Shown here one piece after another: positions 23,022 through 35,044 of a stretch of DNA of 64,000 nt. The position numbers and the translations under genes are program-made. This stretch comes from Canna indica (taxonomy: Eukaryota; Streptophyta; Magnoliopsida; Zingiberales; Cannaceae), in assembly GCA_034359265.1 (NCBI GenBank), contig CP136896.1, positions 5,921,501-5,985,500 of the forward strand, written 5' to 3'. A model generated the notes under the pieces. The model was not told the DNA's origin and did no database searches. It was given only the letters and a program-made list of their open reading frames with translations. Each line of letters opens with the position of its first letter. Within the stretch, counting starts at the first letter, position 1.

Positions 23022-24185
23022 TTGCAAGATGCAGGTGGCTGGGACCACAGTCGCGTCTATGGCTTTGCTGATAGTGGTCATGCGCGAGTCGTGCTTAGGC
23101 CACTTGGGACATCAATCCCTCCGGCAGCCGGTGAGCGGCCCTCCACCTCCAGGATTAATGATCTGATCGAGCCAGAGGATATTGACACTAGAGGAGACGA
23201 TCGCACGACAGAATGAGATGCTGACTCATCAGAGTCAGATGATGGCTGAGATGCATGTCATGCTGAGACATATGACAGGTCAGTCCAGCGGTGTACACTC
23301 GGATCCATCGTCATCGACTCAGTCCACGCCGGTGTACACTCAAGCACTCCAGACCCCACCGTATGATCCCAACCTTCCTCCACCGTCGTAGTGAGCTTTT
23401 ATTGTTTTATGACTTGATTGACTTGGATATTGACTTATTATATACTTGTTACTTAAATATATTAGATATACTTGTTTTATTACTTGTTACTTGGATATAT
23501 TGATTCAAATCGTGTTGATACGATAGTTTTAATTTCGTATATTTTTATACAATTCTAGATAATTATAATTATAAGTATAATTATTTTGATTTATGGTGTA
23601 TCTGTGATGTGTATATGAATGTATGTGTATCTGAATGGATGTGTGTATAGGTATGTGAGTTATGTATTAGGTTATAAATGTATCAATGAAAATTTCTAAT
23701 TTTTAAATTTCTCAATTACATGTTAACATTATCAGCAACGATTTTCCCACGATCATCCATGTCAAAGCCGTTGTTGAAAGTGCATCATAATTCATGTGTC
23801 TCAAACTCAAAGTCGTTACTAATGAACTACAGTAACAGATTAGCAACAACCTTTCAACAAAGGCTTTGCAACGATATGTGGGCCGTTGCTGATGGCAATA
23901 TCCGCAACAGTCGACGCACCATTGCTGATAAAAATAGCAACAACAACAACAACAACGCCTCGTTGTTGAGCCGTTAATGATAATGTATCAACAACGGATA
24001 TCGCCCGTTGCGGATAATATTATTAACAACGGCGTAAGCGATCATTACAAATCTGTTGTTAAGTTATAAAGTACGCGATCTTCTACAACGGCTACGTTGC
24101 AATTGGTGCGGCCGTTGCTGATGGTCCTTCAGCAACGGCATAACAACGGATCTCGTCGTTGGTGATGCTCGTTATTCCAGTAGTT
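23022..24185 (+). mobile_element. CACTA element E, 3' end fragment nested in D
   Basis: Frame 23027-23391 encodes the end of a Ptta-like protein (GWDHSRVYGFADSGHARVV, then AGERPSTSR, then a Gln/Met-rich and Ser/Pro-rich tail). It is much closer to the protein in element A than to D's own copy. After it come 3' subterminal repeats of the gcaacggc / gccgttg type and an end reading ccagtagt at 24185, after which D's gcgacag-type repeats resume. The 5' half of E is missing. Confidence 0.6.
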
Positions 24186-24652
24186 ATTTAGTAACTCCGC
24201 GACAGCATGGTGATCGCGTTGCGGCTGTCTTTTGCCGTCACAAAAACTATTAGGGATTAATTACATTATTTAACCCACGCATGATCTTTTTCCTTCCCTC
24301 TCTCTCTCTCTCTCTCTAATCGTCACCACCCTCATCGCTATTGGTCACCATGCACCACCTGTCACCCACCTTGTCCTCTTCCCTTCTCCTCAACCTTTAA
24401 TTGTGCTTCTCTCTCTCTTTCTAACCATCAGTCATAGCACCGGGACCTTCGACGTCTGTCATAGTGCCACCATCGGCCCCGGAGGCTTGAGGTCATCATT
24501 GACCTTGTGGGCCTAATTAAGGGGGGGCTCAGATACCTTCATTGACCGACCAGCGTCAATGGATATCGCTGCATGGTCTAAAGTAAGCATCAAAGTTTAT
24601 TTATTATAATTGTCAATTTGTTACTAATTATGTTGTTATACTTGAGTTGTAG

Positions 24653-25928
24653 ATTCGAGCAGGACGATGTTCCTCGCAGCATCACTCATATTATCAAGAG
24701 GTTCTTTTAAGAGCCGCAGCGCTCATGGATCCATGTGCCGGAGCATTCTCGAGATTTATTATGGTCTGATTTGGAGGTACGTAGTTTTTTTAATTGTTTA
24801 GTTAATTGTATTAATAGTTAAAATGATTGTATTACATAACTTATTTTCTTTTAATCTGTAGGCCTGATACATTTGGGATCCCGCCATTCAGGTCCATGTG
24901 GATGATGCTTGGGAGGCTTACTGTAAGAGGTTTTTCAAGGATATCCTCCACCGGGTGCGGGATGAAGCGCGAGCGAGTATATGCAAAAATAGAGATACAC
25001 CTATGGATACGCCCGCCTGGATGTCGGCCGACGTATGGGATCAGCTATGTGACATCTGGGTGTCGGAGGGGTGGCAGAATGCCTCCCGAACAACGCACCA
25101 AAACCGAATGATCGATGCTGGTCGAGGGATCCCTCGCCCGACATACCTGTGGGTCCATCCCATTTACCGGTCACGAGCGTCGATTGGTAATTAATTTAAT
25201 AATTATTTTTATTATTTATTATTATTATAGAAAAACTAATTATATTTATTTTATTGTAGGGACGCTCATCCCGACTGACCCTCTAAGGGTCTTCAAGAAG
25301 ACGCATACATCTTGGCGTGGTCATCGTCGGGGTAAGTTCATCAGCGGGAGGTCGGAGACGATACTGGTAACTTAATATACTTAATTTAATATTTAAATTA
25401 TTTTATCTAATTCTATTGTGTATAATTAATTTAGTTAATCAACTTAATTTTCTTTAAAGGTCGCGTATAGTGAGTTGGTGACCCAACGGGGAGGTGATCT
25501 TGTGCAACATTACCTTGATGCCGATGCATGGATGCAGGTGACAGGCTTCGACCACGACCATATATATGGCATTGGCACAACAGCTCACACACGTGTGTTG
25601 TTGCAGCCACATGGTGCGGGGTCGTGTGCCTTCAACTCCTTCGCTGATGGTCGCTATAAGTGATATTATGATGGATTAGGACTGATTAGCGGTTGTCGAG
25701 ATTGATGTGGCCGCTATGAGGGATACTGTGATGGAGATGGCCCAGTATATGGCGCAGATGACCCAATACATGGCACGCATAGCTTCTATCATACCTGGTT
25801 CTCCTGCCACTCCGTCTCTCCCATCATTCGGCGCAACGACATCAACATTAGATCCATCATCGTCATTGATGCCCTCCCCACGCAGCCCCTCTCCTCGCCG
25901 CCTCCCCGCGACCGCTAGATGCGCCTGA
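24653..25928 (+). pseudogene. Ptta/En-Spm transposase-accessory gene of element D
   Basis: Exon-like blocks separated by AT-rich GT..AG introns. The first is at 24653-24777 (QDDVPRSITHIIKRFF). The central plant-transposase block follows at about 24862-25185 (DDAWEAYCKRFFKDILHRVR, WMSADVWDQLCDIWVS, then ASRTTHQNRM). Later blocks lie at 25260-25370 and 25461-25663, and a tail with Met/Gln heptad-like repeats ends at 25928. The order matches the CACTA-encoded TNPA/Ptta DNA-binding partner, which recognises subterminal repeats. In-frame stops in the first and last blocks mark it as degenerate. Confidence 0.75.
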
Positions 25929-26615
25929 TAATTATTGATGTATTTATTTGATATTTTATTTTGATACGATGTAAACATTACATTTTGATATCCATTAAAA
26001 TTTTATGATTCATATTACAATTTGATGTCTCATGTTTGATATGCATTTTAATTAAATATGTAAACATGAATTTGTATTTTTCTAATTATTAAAAAAATTA
26101 TAATAGACTTACGACGGCGATGTGACCGTCGTGCCGTCGTAGAAGGTGTATCGAACCGATTGCGTATAGTGGCCACAAATGATAATGTGACGGCACGACG
26201 ACCACTTCCTAGAGTTGCGGTTGCGGATTAGTTGTGACCACTTCTTCTAAGACGAACATTTGTGACTGCTACTCGTCGTTGCAGAAGAGATATGGCGATG
26301 GCTCTAGGACCGATGTAGTCGTCGTAGAATATGATGTTTTTGGTAGTGAATATTGTTCATAATAATAACTTATAGCTTATTTCGTATAAAAATTGTAATC
26401 TAAAGGCTTTGAGTGAGAACAAAATATATAGTTTGAGAGGCAGACACAGAACTTTTATCTATGGAGCCCAATTTAAAATATAAAAAATCTAATATATATT
26501 ATTTTAACTATTCAACTTCAAAAATTTAATTAAAATTGCAATTTATAACTAGTAAAAAAAATTATTTATGTTCATATTTTAACAATACAGCTAAAGTCTT
26601 CTAAATATAAATAAT

Positions 26616-27496
26616 CACTACAAGAAAAATAGGCATTAGTGATAGAAAAATTTGTCACTAATGCTTGAAATTTTGTCACGGAAGGATATTGGTGATGAAA
26701 ATTTTCGTCACAAAATTCGTCGTTAAAAGTCTCGTGGCTAATGCTCCATTTGCTCTTCTATGACGGATGTGTTCGTCACTAAAATCTGTGATAAAAAAAA
26801 TTTCGTCACAAAATCTGCCACTGATGTCGATGATCGAAAATAAAATTTATGTAACTAATTATGATATTAATGATATTATATTATATTATTACTTATACTT
26901 TTATAATATTTTTAATAAATTTATAAAAGATAGCATGATAGTAAACTTTTTGGTCTCATGATGTATCAATTTATAAAATTTAAGATAATTAACATAAAAA
27001 AATAATCCATATGGGACTAAAAAAATTATATTTATACTGGTTAAGAATAAGTAAAAAATAATTATAACTCATGTGGGACCAACACATGATAAAATATGTT
27101 TTAATAATATTTAGTTTAATTTTGTGTCGGATTTCTATTTACGTCACTGATTTGTCACTGTTATGTGGTTGCCCAGCGATAAATCTATGACGGATACGAA
27201 GAAAAAAAATCAGTGATGGATTAGTGACATAATATTAGTGATGAAAATGAAATTAGCCACTATTCTGTCACTGATACTATTTATTAAAAATTATAGACCA
27301 AATTGATCAAAAATTATGTGACTGATTTGTGACGGAACCGTCTTGTGTCGGATTTCCCGTCACAAATCCGTCACTATTTTGAAAAAAAAGAAAGTTCATT
27401 TCACGCAATATAAATCCGTCATAAATCTGTCATGGTTTGTGACAGATTTTAGCCGTCACAAAATTTATATTGTTGATGCTCATTTTTCTTGTAGTG
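26616..27496. mobile_element. Short non-autonomous CACTA element F, TSD AAT
   Basis: Perfect 15 bp terminal inverted repeat CACTACAAGAAAAAT, with AAT on both sides (26613-26615 and 27497-27499). The 881 bp interior has no coding capacity. It is full of subterminal repeats in both orientations (gtcacta, cgtcacaaa, tttgtgacgg), the expected binding sites for a CACTA accessory protein. Confidence 0.92.
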
Positions 27497-27533
27497 AATT
27501 ATGTTATTGCACTCTTAAAATAAAATTTTTTCG

Positions 27534-27750
27534 TAGGGGTGTAACTGAGTCGAGTCGAGCCGAGCTTGCATGTGCTCGAGCACGACTCATTTAAGAAATG
27601 TTGAGCTCGAGCTTCAATCTCTAGGCTCAAGCTTGACTCAAGTTATACTCAAGCAACTCGAGCTTTGCTCGTTAGACTTATTTATTTTTCTCGAGTTTGA
27701 TCGAGCACGGTCAAGCTCGGCTCGAGATCGAGCTAAATAGGCTCGAATTT
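27534..27750. mobile_element. hAT-type repeat fragment (gagctcgag-rich)
   Basis: Starts taggggtgtaactgag, like the ends of the intact hAT MITEs here, and is packed with ctcgag, gagctcgagc and agcttg words. No matching right end or TSD is visible, so probably truncated. Confidence 0.45.
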
Positions 27751-29034
27751 TTGATGCCGAAGAAAGTAGCATAATAAATCTTCTGTGGGGGAAAGTGGGC
27801 ATCAATGAATTTTTCACGTGGAGGATAGTATAGTGTATACGGGTTTTAAAATTTTTGAAACCTATATACATTATACTATATCCGCCACATATCCCACGGC
27901 CACAATTCAAAAGGGTCAGCGACTCGGCGAGGGAATAGTGTGTTCTTTGCTAGGTTTAGGGGTCGGCTAACAGGGTAAGTGTGTAACATGTGTAAAATTA
28001 TATATAAATATAAATAGTATGTAATAGTCTCATTGTAAATATAAATTGTATCGAAATGATGAGATTGACGGACTATGTTGAGTTATTGAATTTTGATCAT
28101 TTTAAAAATAAAAAATAAAAATACAAAAGGATTTTATATTTGATCGAGAATATTATAGATAGGACAATTTTCCATTTTCTCTTATATAAATGAATGAAAT
28201 ACAATTGAAATGAGAAGGGGGACTATTCCATACACGTGGCTGTGCCCATAATGATACGATCGGACATAACATGCACATTTGTGGTGAGATGTTATATATG
28301 ATGAAATAATGACATCATCAGTAATAATCAAGCAATTGAGTATATAATAATATATACAGTTGATGAATTCTTCTTGGTGAGTGGTTAGCAAAAGTTATGG
28401 GAAGCACGTAATTGAATGGAATGATCCAAGTAGAGCCACAAATTAATTATTTCAACGAAGAAATGGAGGCGTCAGAGCCGAACTTTTTTACTTTTTTTAG
28501 TTTGCAGTGAATGATATTATATAAGTCGAACTTAAGTCTTGAGATTGTGAGTACGGTAAGAAGCCACTTGATTATAATATTATATATATATTCCATAATG
28601 AGTATATATACTTGTCTTTGTGCTAATTAATTGGCTCAAACTTTTGGACCGATCAAACATAAATGAATTAATTATATATTCTTTATCTTTAGTTATTCAA
28701 TGCATGCGTTAATTGTGGTTTTCTAGCTCTTATTTTTCTCATATGATAATCTTTTATGAATGGATGCATGGAAGGAAGCACGTCTAATTTGAACACGGCA
28801 GAGAAAATTGTCGAACAAGATTAATTGACATCCATGCTTTAGTAGGTGAAGATTAATCGAAAAGAAGAAGAAGAAAAAAAAAAAAAGCCTTCCTTTCTAC
28901 CTTAACAGATTTAGAGGGAAATTTAAAGTTACTCTTCTGACGTCATGCTGACATCACTTCATAGACCTGGAAGATATTTGAAGAAATAAAAGTAGAATTT
29001 TGAAAATAAGAAGTAAAATTGTGAAGTGGCATCA
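27751..29034. other. Intergenic, nothing assignable
   Basis: AT-rich with simple-sequence runs (ta)n near 28580. Around 27804-27888 an imperfect palindrome (catcaatga .. tatagtgtatac .. gtatacattatact) is seen. No gene or complete element could be supported. Confidence 0.3.
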
Positions 29035-29164
29035 ATTGACCTGACTGACCACCATTGTTTTCTTTTGCTTTTTTTTTCCCTAAAAACTGTAATGCACATT
29101 TTCATTGCTAGCTTTTTTTTTTTTTTTTACCCTAAAAAAAAATTGTGTTAGGCTAATTAGCCAA

Positions 29165-29452
29165 TAGCCAACCGCCAAAAAATCATGATACAAAAAATTT
29201 TTCAACTCAGGAAACTACGAGGAAGTCCAAACAGTGAACCTTCTTTGGACTCAAGCTAGATTTGCAGCCCAATGGGCTGCTTGATCAACATCTCTAAAAA
29301 CATAAGCAAGAAATATATGATTGAAACGTTGCATAATAATAATATCTTCAGAAATTGATTCAAGATTTCAAAAAATATTAGCTTATTTATTAAGGGAGTT
29401 CACGAGAGATTTATCATCCGATTCAATAATAATGCGATCCATTGATCTGACT
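29165..29452 (-). pseudogene. LINE RNase H-domain (RVT_3) relic
   Basis: Minus frame, with stops, reads RIIIESDDKSLVNSLN, then FNHIFLAYVFRDVDQAAHWA, then FTVWTSS and FLYHDFLA. This is the C-terminal half of the plant LINE-type RNase H domain (ESD, then R-x-x-x-x-AAHWAA) and the end of the polyprotein. It lies between two copies of an ~85 bp sequence (29035-29130 and 29443-29537). Confidence 0.65.
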
Positions 29453-29537
29453 GACCTGACTTGTCCATCATTATTTTCATTTGTCTTTTTCTTATGTCCT
29501 ATAAAGTGTAATGCACATTTTCATTGCTAGCTTTTTT

Positions 29538-30051
29538 GACTGGCTCATTCTGTAATCATAACTAAAAGGTATTTTTGTGGAAAGAATAAAAAAGATGTGA
29601 TTTCACTTTTTTGAAAAGAAAAAAAATCTTTCTAGTCTTACCTTGATTTTATATTAAACAAATGATGCTTTTGTTTACTTGCTAAAACTTGGGAAGATCT
29701 GCTTTGTTTGGAAGATATTGACTGAATCATACTGTATTGAGAATTTTTTTCTTTGCAAACTTTCAATAGTCCAAATATTAAAAAGTTTTTTTATAAAAAA
29801 ATTAATAAATCTAATCCAAAATACGATGAATTAATAAACCTAATGTAACTTTTTATTTGCATCAAATTTAACCTAAAATTTTATATTTACACTAATTATA
29901 TCATACTATCAAAATTTGTTAATGAAATAGTTAGTTGATGATGTGGTGTCTCGGCCAACAATTAATATATTAATTTTTTAATACTTAATATACACAAGTG
30001 TCATTAATAAAATAGTTAGTTGTTGACATGCATGACAGCTTTTGCTAGCAA
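29538..30051. other. Intergenic, with one half of a distant inverted repeat
   Basis: No gene. 29940-30000 (aacaattaatatattaattt, then ttaatacttaatatacac) is matched in inverted orientation at about 42640-42700, on the other side of the hAT/CACTA complex. Confidence 0.35.
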
Positions 30052-30064
30052 CAGTGGCGGATCC
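30052..30064 (+). repeat. Left terminal inverted repeat of the hAT element
   Basis: CAGTGGCGGATCC is a common plant hAT end. It lies just beyond the stop of the hAT transposase remnant (stop at 30173-30175, minus strand). The matching right end was not found. Confidence 0.6.
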
Positions 30065-30172
30065 AAGATTAAAATAATAAAAGATACAAAAAATTAAATT
30101 TAATACTAAGTTTTATAGATGTTATACAAAATAACATAAATTATTTCTAGTACAAAGTCATTCTTCAATGTT

Positions 30173-30252
30173 TCATTTTTTGAAATTATTGCATAATAGC
30201 TCTTCCACATTATCAAATACATCATATTCGATATAAGTCATCAAATAAGAAT
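30173..30252 (-). pseudogene. C-terminal end of the hAT transposase, cut off by CACTA A
   Basis: Minus frame ending in MTYIEYDVFDNVEELL and a TGA at 30175-30173. This is the stretch expected after the DDWLND motif of the hAT dimerisation domain. The preceding residues lie at 39340 and beyond, on the far side of the 9 kb CACTA insertion. When the insertion and one AAT are ignored, the frame continues without a shift. Confidence 0.85.
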
Positions 30253-30637
30253 CACTACTAGAATATTAACTATCAGCCACAGACACTACAAAAAAAAATT
30301 TATATATTGACTTTAAATTTTCGACGCTGCTCGAAGACGTCAAAATGTAAAATAATTAAAATATTTTAATATGATAAATTTTGACGTCGCTTAAAGACGT
30401 CAAAAAATTTTCGACGTCTTGGAACAGACGTCGAAATTTTTTGACGTCTATTCTCAGACGTCAGAAAATTTCGACATCGCTTGGCAGACGTCAAAAAAAA
30501 ATTTGACGCACCGAAATATATCGACGCCTAGAGACGTCTAAATTTCGACGTCGGCGTCTCAGCAGACGCCAAAAAAAATTGGCACCTGCTGGAACCGTCG
30601 AAAGGCGTGGGTAAGCTGGCGAGCGCGCGCTCGCCCA

Positions 30638-30667
30638 GCAGGAGGCGGGAGATTTCCCGCCTCCTGC
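30638..30667. repeat. Perfect 13 bp-arm hairpin shared by elements B and C
   Basis: gcaggaggcggga / tcccgcctcctgc around a gatt loop. The same module appears in C at about 35279-35305 and 35597-35624 with one or two changes, and is followed each time by a T-rich, ttaataaa-like tract. Confidence 0.85.
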
Positions 30668-31019
30668 TTTTTTTAGAATAAATAATTATTTTTTAAATAT
30701 TTAATTATATATTTTTTCATTTCTTCTTCACTTCTACTTCTACTTCTTCTTCACGCATCAGCCGTCCCGATCCCCCGCCTGGCCCCCTCCCCCGCCGTCG
30801 CCCGAGCCCACGCCGGAGTCGCACGCCTCCGATCTGCAGGCCCCTGAAGCCTCCGCCTCGCCATCCGCCTCGTCTCCCGTTGTTGGCCCCTCTTCGTCCT
30901 CCAAAGAAGACGCCGGGGAGGATTTGGTGGAGATCTAGAGATTGTCGGCGTTGTGGTCGTCGTCGAGGAGGTCCTTGAGGGAGGAGGAGGAGCAGCAGCA
31001 GCAGCACGCTTCGCTCCAC

Positions 31020-31515
31020 CGGCAAGGAGCTCCGAAACTCGGAACCATGCTCCTCTGCGCCAACGACTCCCGCCTCCTCCTCCGCACGCCATCCGGCACG
31101 TACCCCGTCGCCACCGTCGACTACGCCGACCCCCACCTCGTCGTCACTAACCCCTCCATGTGGAGCTGCCGCTCCTCCGACGTCGACGGCGCCATGCCCC
31201 CGCGCCGCCCGTCCAACCCCTTCAGCCTCGACAGTAGCACCCGCTTCTCCCTCTCTTCAACTGCAGCAAGGACGCCGTCATCGTCGAGCCCAAGCCCGCC
31301 TTCTGCGAGCGCTTCCCGGACCGTTGCGACTCCGCCTGCGACAGCGTCGGCTACCTGTGCCGCAACCTGCCGGATTGCCCCGACGTGATGGTGGACCGGA
31401 GGATGAGCTGTTGCTCGTACTGCCCGAATGCGTCAGAGTCGCTGTGGCTCATGCTGTAGCACTGCGAGACGCCCGCGAGCGTGTACTGGAGGACGGTGGA
31501 GCGGCTCCATTTTTT
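31020..31515 (+). pseudogene. Captured receptor-kinase ectodomain fragment (GUB_WAK type)
   Basis: Frame from 31047 reads LCANDSRLLLRTPSGTYPV, then DYADPHLVVTNPSMWSC and NPFSLDSSTRFSLS. A frame change at about 31255 leads into NCSKDAVIVEPKPAFCERF, PDRCDSACDSVGYLCRNLP, a CCSYCPNASESL stretch and an in-frame TAG (31457-31459) where a Gln codon is expected, then SVYWRTVERL. The order and cysteine spacing match the extracellular galacturonan-binding and WAK-associated region of LRK10L/At5g66790-type receptor kinases. That is a different subfamily from the WAK at 4607. High GC, absence of kinase or introns, and position inside CACTA B identify it as transduplicated, decayed host sequence. The GC-rich stretch before it (30725-31010) is not recognised. 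Confidence 0.8.
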
Positions 31516-31772
31516 ATATATATTTTATTTGCAAATCGACGTCCGTTAGGACGTCGATATTAATTCATATCGACGTCTGCTGACGCCTATCAGCAGGCGT
31601 CAATATGTCAAACATTTCGACGTCTGCTTAGACGTCGAAATATTAATTTCAACGCTTGTTATATTCCACTCGCTTTCGTCGCTTTTTGACGTCAATATAT
31701 TAGTTTTGACGGTTGCCGACGTCGAAATACTTTTATATTTTGACGTCAAAATATACGTGATTTGTTGTAGTG

Positions 31773-32790
31773 AGGGCTCACCGACGGCCGCTTGGGCCGT
31801 CAAAAACATTCACGGCTTTCCAACGGCCACGAGGGTCGTGGCTGATGTAACCCAATCAGTCGCGTCTCGTATACGGCCGCCCAATGCCGTCGCTCAAGGT
31901 GATGGCGCGCACAGGGCGCAAAATGAAATAACCTAGTAGCGACGGCTTAGTGGGGGGCAAAGGGTCGTCCGTGATATAAGTAAGTAATTAGTCACGGCCA
32001 AAAATGATCGTTGCTTATTAATTGATGGTGCGAATGCGGCGCAAAAATAAAAAATATGTCATCGATGGCTAAGAGAGGGCTACGCAACCGTCGTTGATAG
32101 TATTATTAGTTTTTCACGGTTTACCGACGACCGAGGGACCGTCGATGAAAAACTTTTTTATTTGCGTTCGCGCCCGACCCTTCCTCTTCCCCCCGCTGTC
32201 TTCTCTCTTCGCTGATCGTCGTTGTCTTCTCTCTCCACCGTCGAGACGCCGCCCTCGCCGCGCCACCGCTCGCTCTCCCTATAATTAGTTATTATTGTGG
32301 TTAATTTTAGATTTAATTAGTAAATTATTATTATTTTTTAAAATTAGAGTAATTAGTTTTTAATTAGATTTAATTACTGTTAATTATTGTCAATTATTTG
32401 TTAATTAGGTTTAATTAGAGTAGAATAAATGTTATGGTTAATTTTAGTTCATAGAAATTACAATTATGAAATGGTACACTTTGAACTCGTGCCGGAATCG
32501 TCCATAATGGATGGACTCGCGTGCGCCGGAATCGTCCACTTTGGACTCGCGCGAAATCGCCTGCCGTGGACTCGCACCGGCATCCACAAATTTTTTAAAA
32601 AATATCAAGACGAGTTGATACGTTTCACATACGCATCGACGAGTCAAGTTTTAATTTTGCAAAACCTTATCTACGTTCGGGGGTTGTATATTCGTGTAAA
32701 TGAAGTAAATGATATGTTATACGACGTACAACCCTTGAATTATCCCTAATTGGACATAAATGATCTTCTATGTTGTCTGGTGAACAGATG
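31773..32790 (+). promoter_or_regulatory. 5' subterminal repeats and leader of CACTA A
   Basis: Inverted and direct copies of cgacggcc / ggccgtc and gtcgtggctgatg. Then a C/T-rich leader with tttttatttgcgttcgcgc (about 32155) and three variants of ccggaatcgtcca(c/t)..ggactcgcg at 32490-32580. It aligns with the right half of element G read backwards (50531 to about 49300). Confidence 0.7.
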
Positions 32791-35044
32791 TTAGCACGTG
32801 TTCAATTACTTCCAGAGATTACTTTTGGTCGGAATGTAAGAATTTTAGGCTTTGATCAAACACATAACTGGGTGAAAAAAGTATCTTTTGGGAATTGTCG
32901 TATTGAAGTTCATTACTGATCCGGCATAATTTGGACGCCATGCATATTAAGAAAAAAATGTGTTTGATAATATTTTTAACATTGTAATGGATATTTCCGA
33001 CAAAACTAAAGATAATGTGAAGGCCCAACATGATGTGAAAATACTTTGTAAGAGGCTTGAGTTAGAGTTGCAAGAGGTCAACGGACGACTTCATAAGCCA
33101 AATGTGTCGTATGTGTTGAATAAACAACAGATGAAAGATGTGTATTAATGGATCAAAGAACTCATATTACTCAATGGATATGCCTCAAACTTATCTCTCG
33201 ATGTGTAAATGTCGATGAATGCAAAATATCGGGGATGAAGAGCCACGATTGTCATGTATTCATATAGAGATTGCTTCCGATCGCATTTCGAGATCATCTA
33301 CATGATAAGATTAGGGGTCCGTTGATAGAATTAAGTATGTTTTTCAAAAACATTTGTGAAAATATACTTCGAGTCGAAGATATGTCAACACTTGAAAATA
33401 ATATTGTTGAAATCATATGCAAGCTGGAGCAGTTTTTTTCTCCTGTATTTTTTGACTCGATGGAGCATCTACCGATACACTTGGCATACGAGGCACGAGT
33501 TGGTGGCCCCGTTCAATACTGATGGATGTACTTATTTGAAAGATACATGAATTCTCTGAAGAAAAAATTAAAAAATACCACGGCAGTTGAAGGTTCTATA
33601 CCAGAAGCATATATAATTCAAGAAATTTCAATATTCTACACATTTTATTTTGAATCAACCATCAAGATAAGACTTAATCGTCTTCCACGGAACGACGACG
33701 GGGAAGCTCGACCATCGGACGGGGGAACTTGACCATCAGATGGTTGTTTAAAAATCTTTTATTACCCTGGTTGTGCTTTGGGTTCTCGTCCGTCTCGATT
33801 CTTAAACGACGAAGAGTACCATTTGGCCTACTTGTACGTTTTACTAAACTGTCCAGAAATTAAAAAGTTCATTGAAATTTTTGACATTGAGATGGTGACA
33901 AAATACTCAATTTACAACGATGAGGAATTAGAAAGATTACGGAATCGTGAGTTTCCTAATTGATTTCAAGCTTACAACACAGAACATAGAGGCGAAATAG
34001 ATAATCAAATCTTTGAGTTTGCTAGCGGACCGGCACGACTTATACAGTGTTATAACTGTTATTTTATTAATGGATATAAATTTCACACACTTAAATATTC
34101 ATCTACAAAAAAGAGAATGAATGCCGAGGTCTGCGTCAAAAGGACAATGTATGTTGAATATGATGTTGACTTTTACGGACTATTGGAAGAAGTCATAGAA
34201 TTGTAATTTTTCGGATGCAAATCAATTGTCATTTTAAAATGTCATTGGTTTGATACAAGTGATAGGGGCATGAGAGTTCATCCAAAGTATAAACAGCTGG
34301 TCGAGCTTAATTACAAATCAAAATTGGCTTCAAATGAGTCATTTATATTGACATCTCAAGCTGAACAAGTATATTATATGCAGTATCTGTCTCGAAAGAA
34401 AGATATGGCAGATTGGCGTGTAGTATGTAAAACTAAAGCTAGAGAAAAATTAACCCGGTAGTTGGAGAGAATGAATGAGCCAGCAGATGACTTCTATCAA
34501 GAAGATGATCCTTCCGAAGTGGAACGAGTTAGTCTAATACTCGAGGATGATGACACAGAGTTTGTTCAATTGGAAATATAATACGTTGATGACAACGACA
34601 ATGAAGTTGAGGGAGGACAGAATGATGATGAGGGAGAAGAAGACACTACAACAAACTTGTTATATATCGACATCATAATTTTGACGTCTACTAAAGACGT
34701 CGAAATGTAAAATTATTAAAAAATAATAATACAATAAATTTCGACGTCTTTCGCAGACGTCGAAATTTTTTCGACATCTGACAAACATTTCGACGCCTGA
34801 CAACAGGGGTCGAAATGTTTCGACGCCTAACAACAGTTGACAACCGTTAAAATATTCGTTTCGACGTCTGAGTAGACGTCAAAAAATTTGACGTATCGAC
34901 GTCACATATAGGCGTCGATACGTTTAACGTTTTGACGTCAATTCAACCGTCAAAAAAAAATTTTTAAAAAAATATTTTTAACGTATCGACGACTCTGAGA
35001 GGCGTCGGTATATTTTTTTAATTTTTTAAAATAAAATTTCATCC

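Larger units (their letters stand above)
22879..26348 (+). mobile_element. CACTA element D (En/Spm type), TSD AAT
   Basis: Starts CATTACTAAAAATC (a CACTAC end with one change) and ends ggtagtg, flanked by AAT at 22876-22878 and 26349-26351. Subterminal zones are rich in ctgcgacgg / cgtcgtag repeats. It carries a degenerate Ptta-type transposase-accessory gene on the + strand but no tnp2 transposase. A piece of a different CACTA element lies inside at about 23022-24185. Length 3470 bp. Confidence 0.85.
30284..31772 (+). mobile_element. CACTA element B, nested in A, carrying captured gene sequence
   Basis: Ends CACTACAAAAAAAA and, complementary, CACTACAACAAATC. Flanks are AGA and AGG (30281-30283, 31773-31775), one mismatch from a 3 bp duplication. 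The sister element G reads cacagggctcacc at the uninterrupted site, which supports AGG as the original target. Subterminal zones contain many gacgtc-centred repeats (tttcgacgtc / gacgtcgaaa). The middle, about 30720-31515, is GC-rich and derived from host genes. Confidence 0.88.

Noticed and set aside
30717..31136. 139-residue Gly/Arg-rich minus frame inside CACTA B
   Set aside because: Antisense of GC-rich captured sequence; the + strand gives the recognisable receptor ectodomain.
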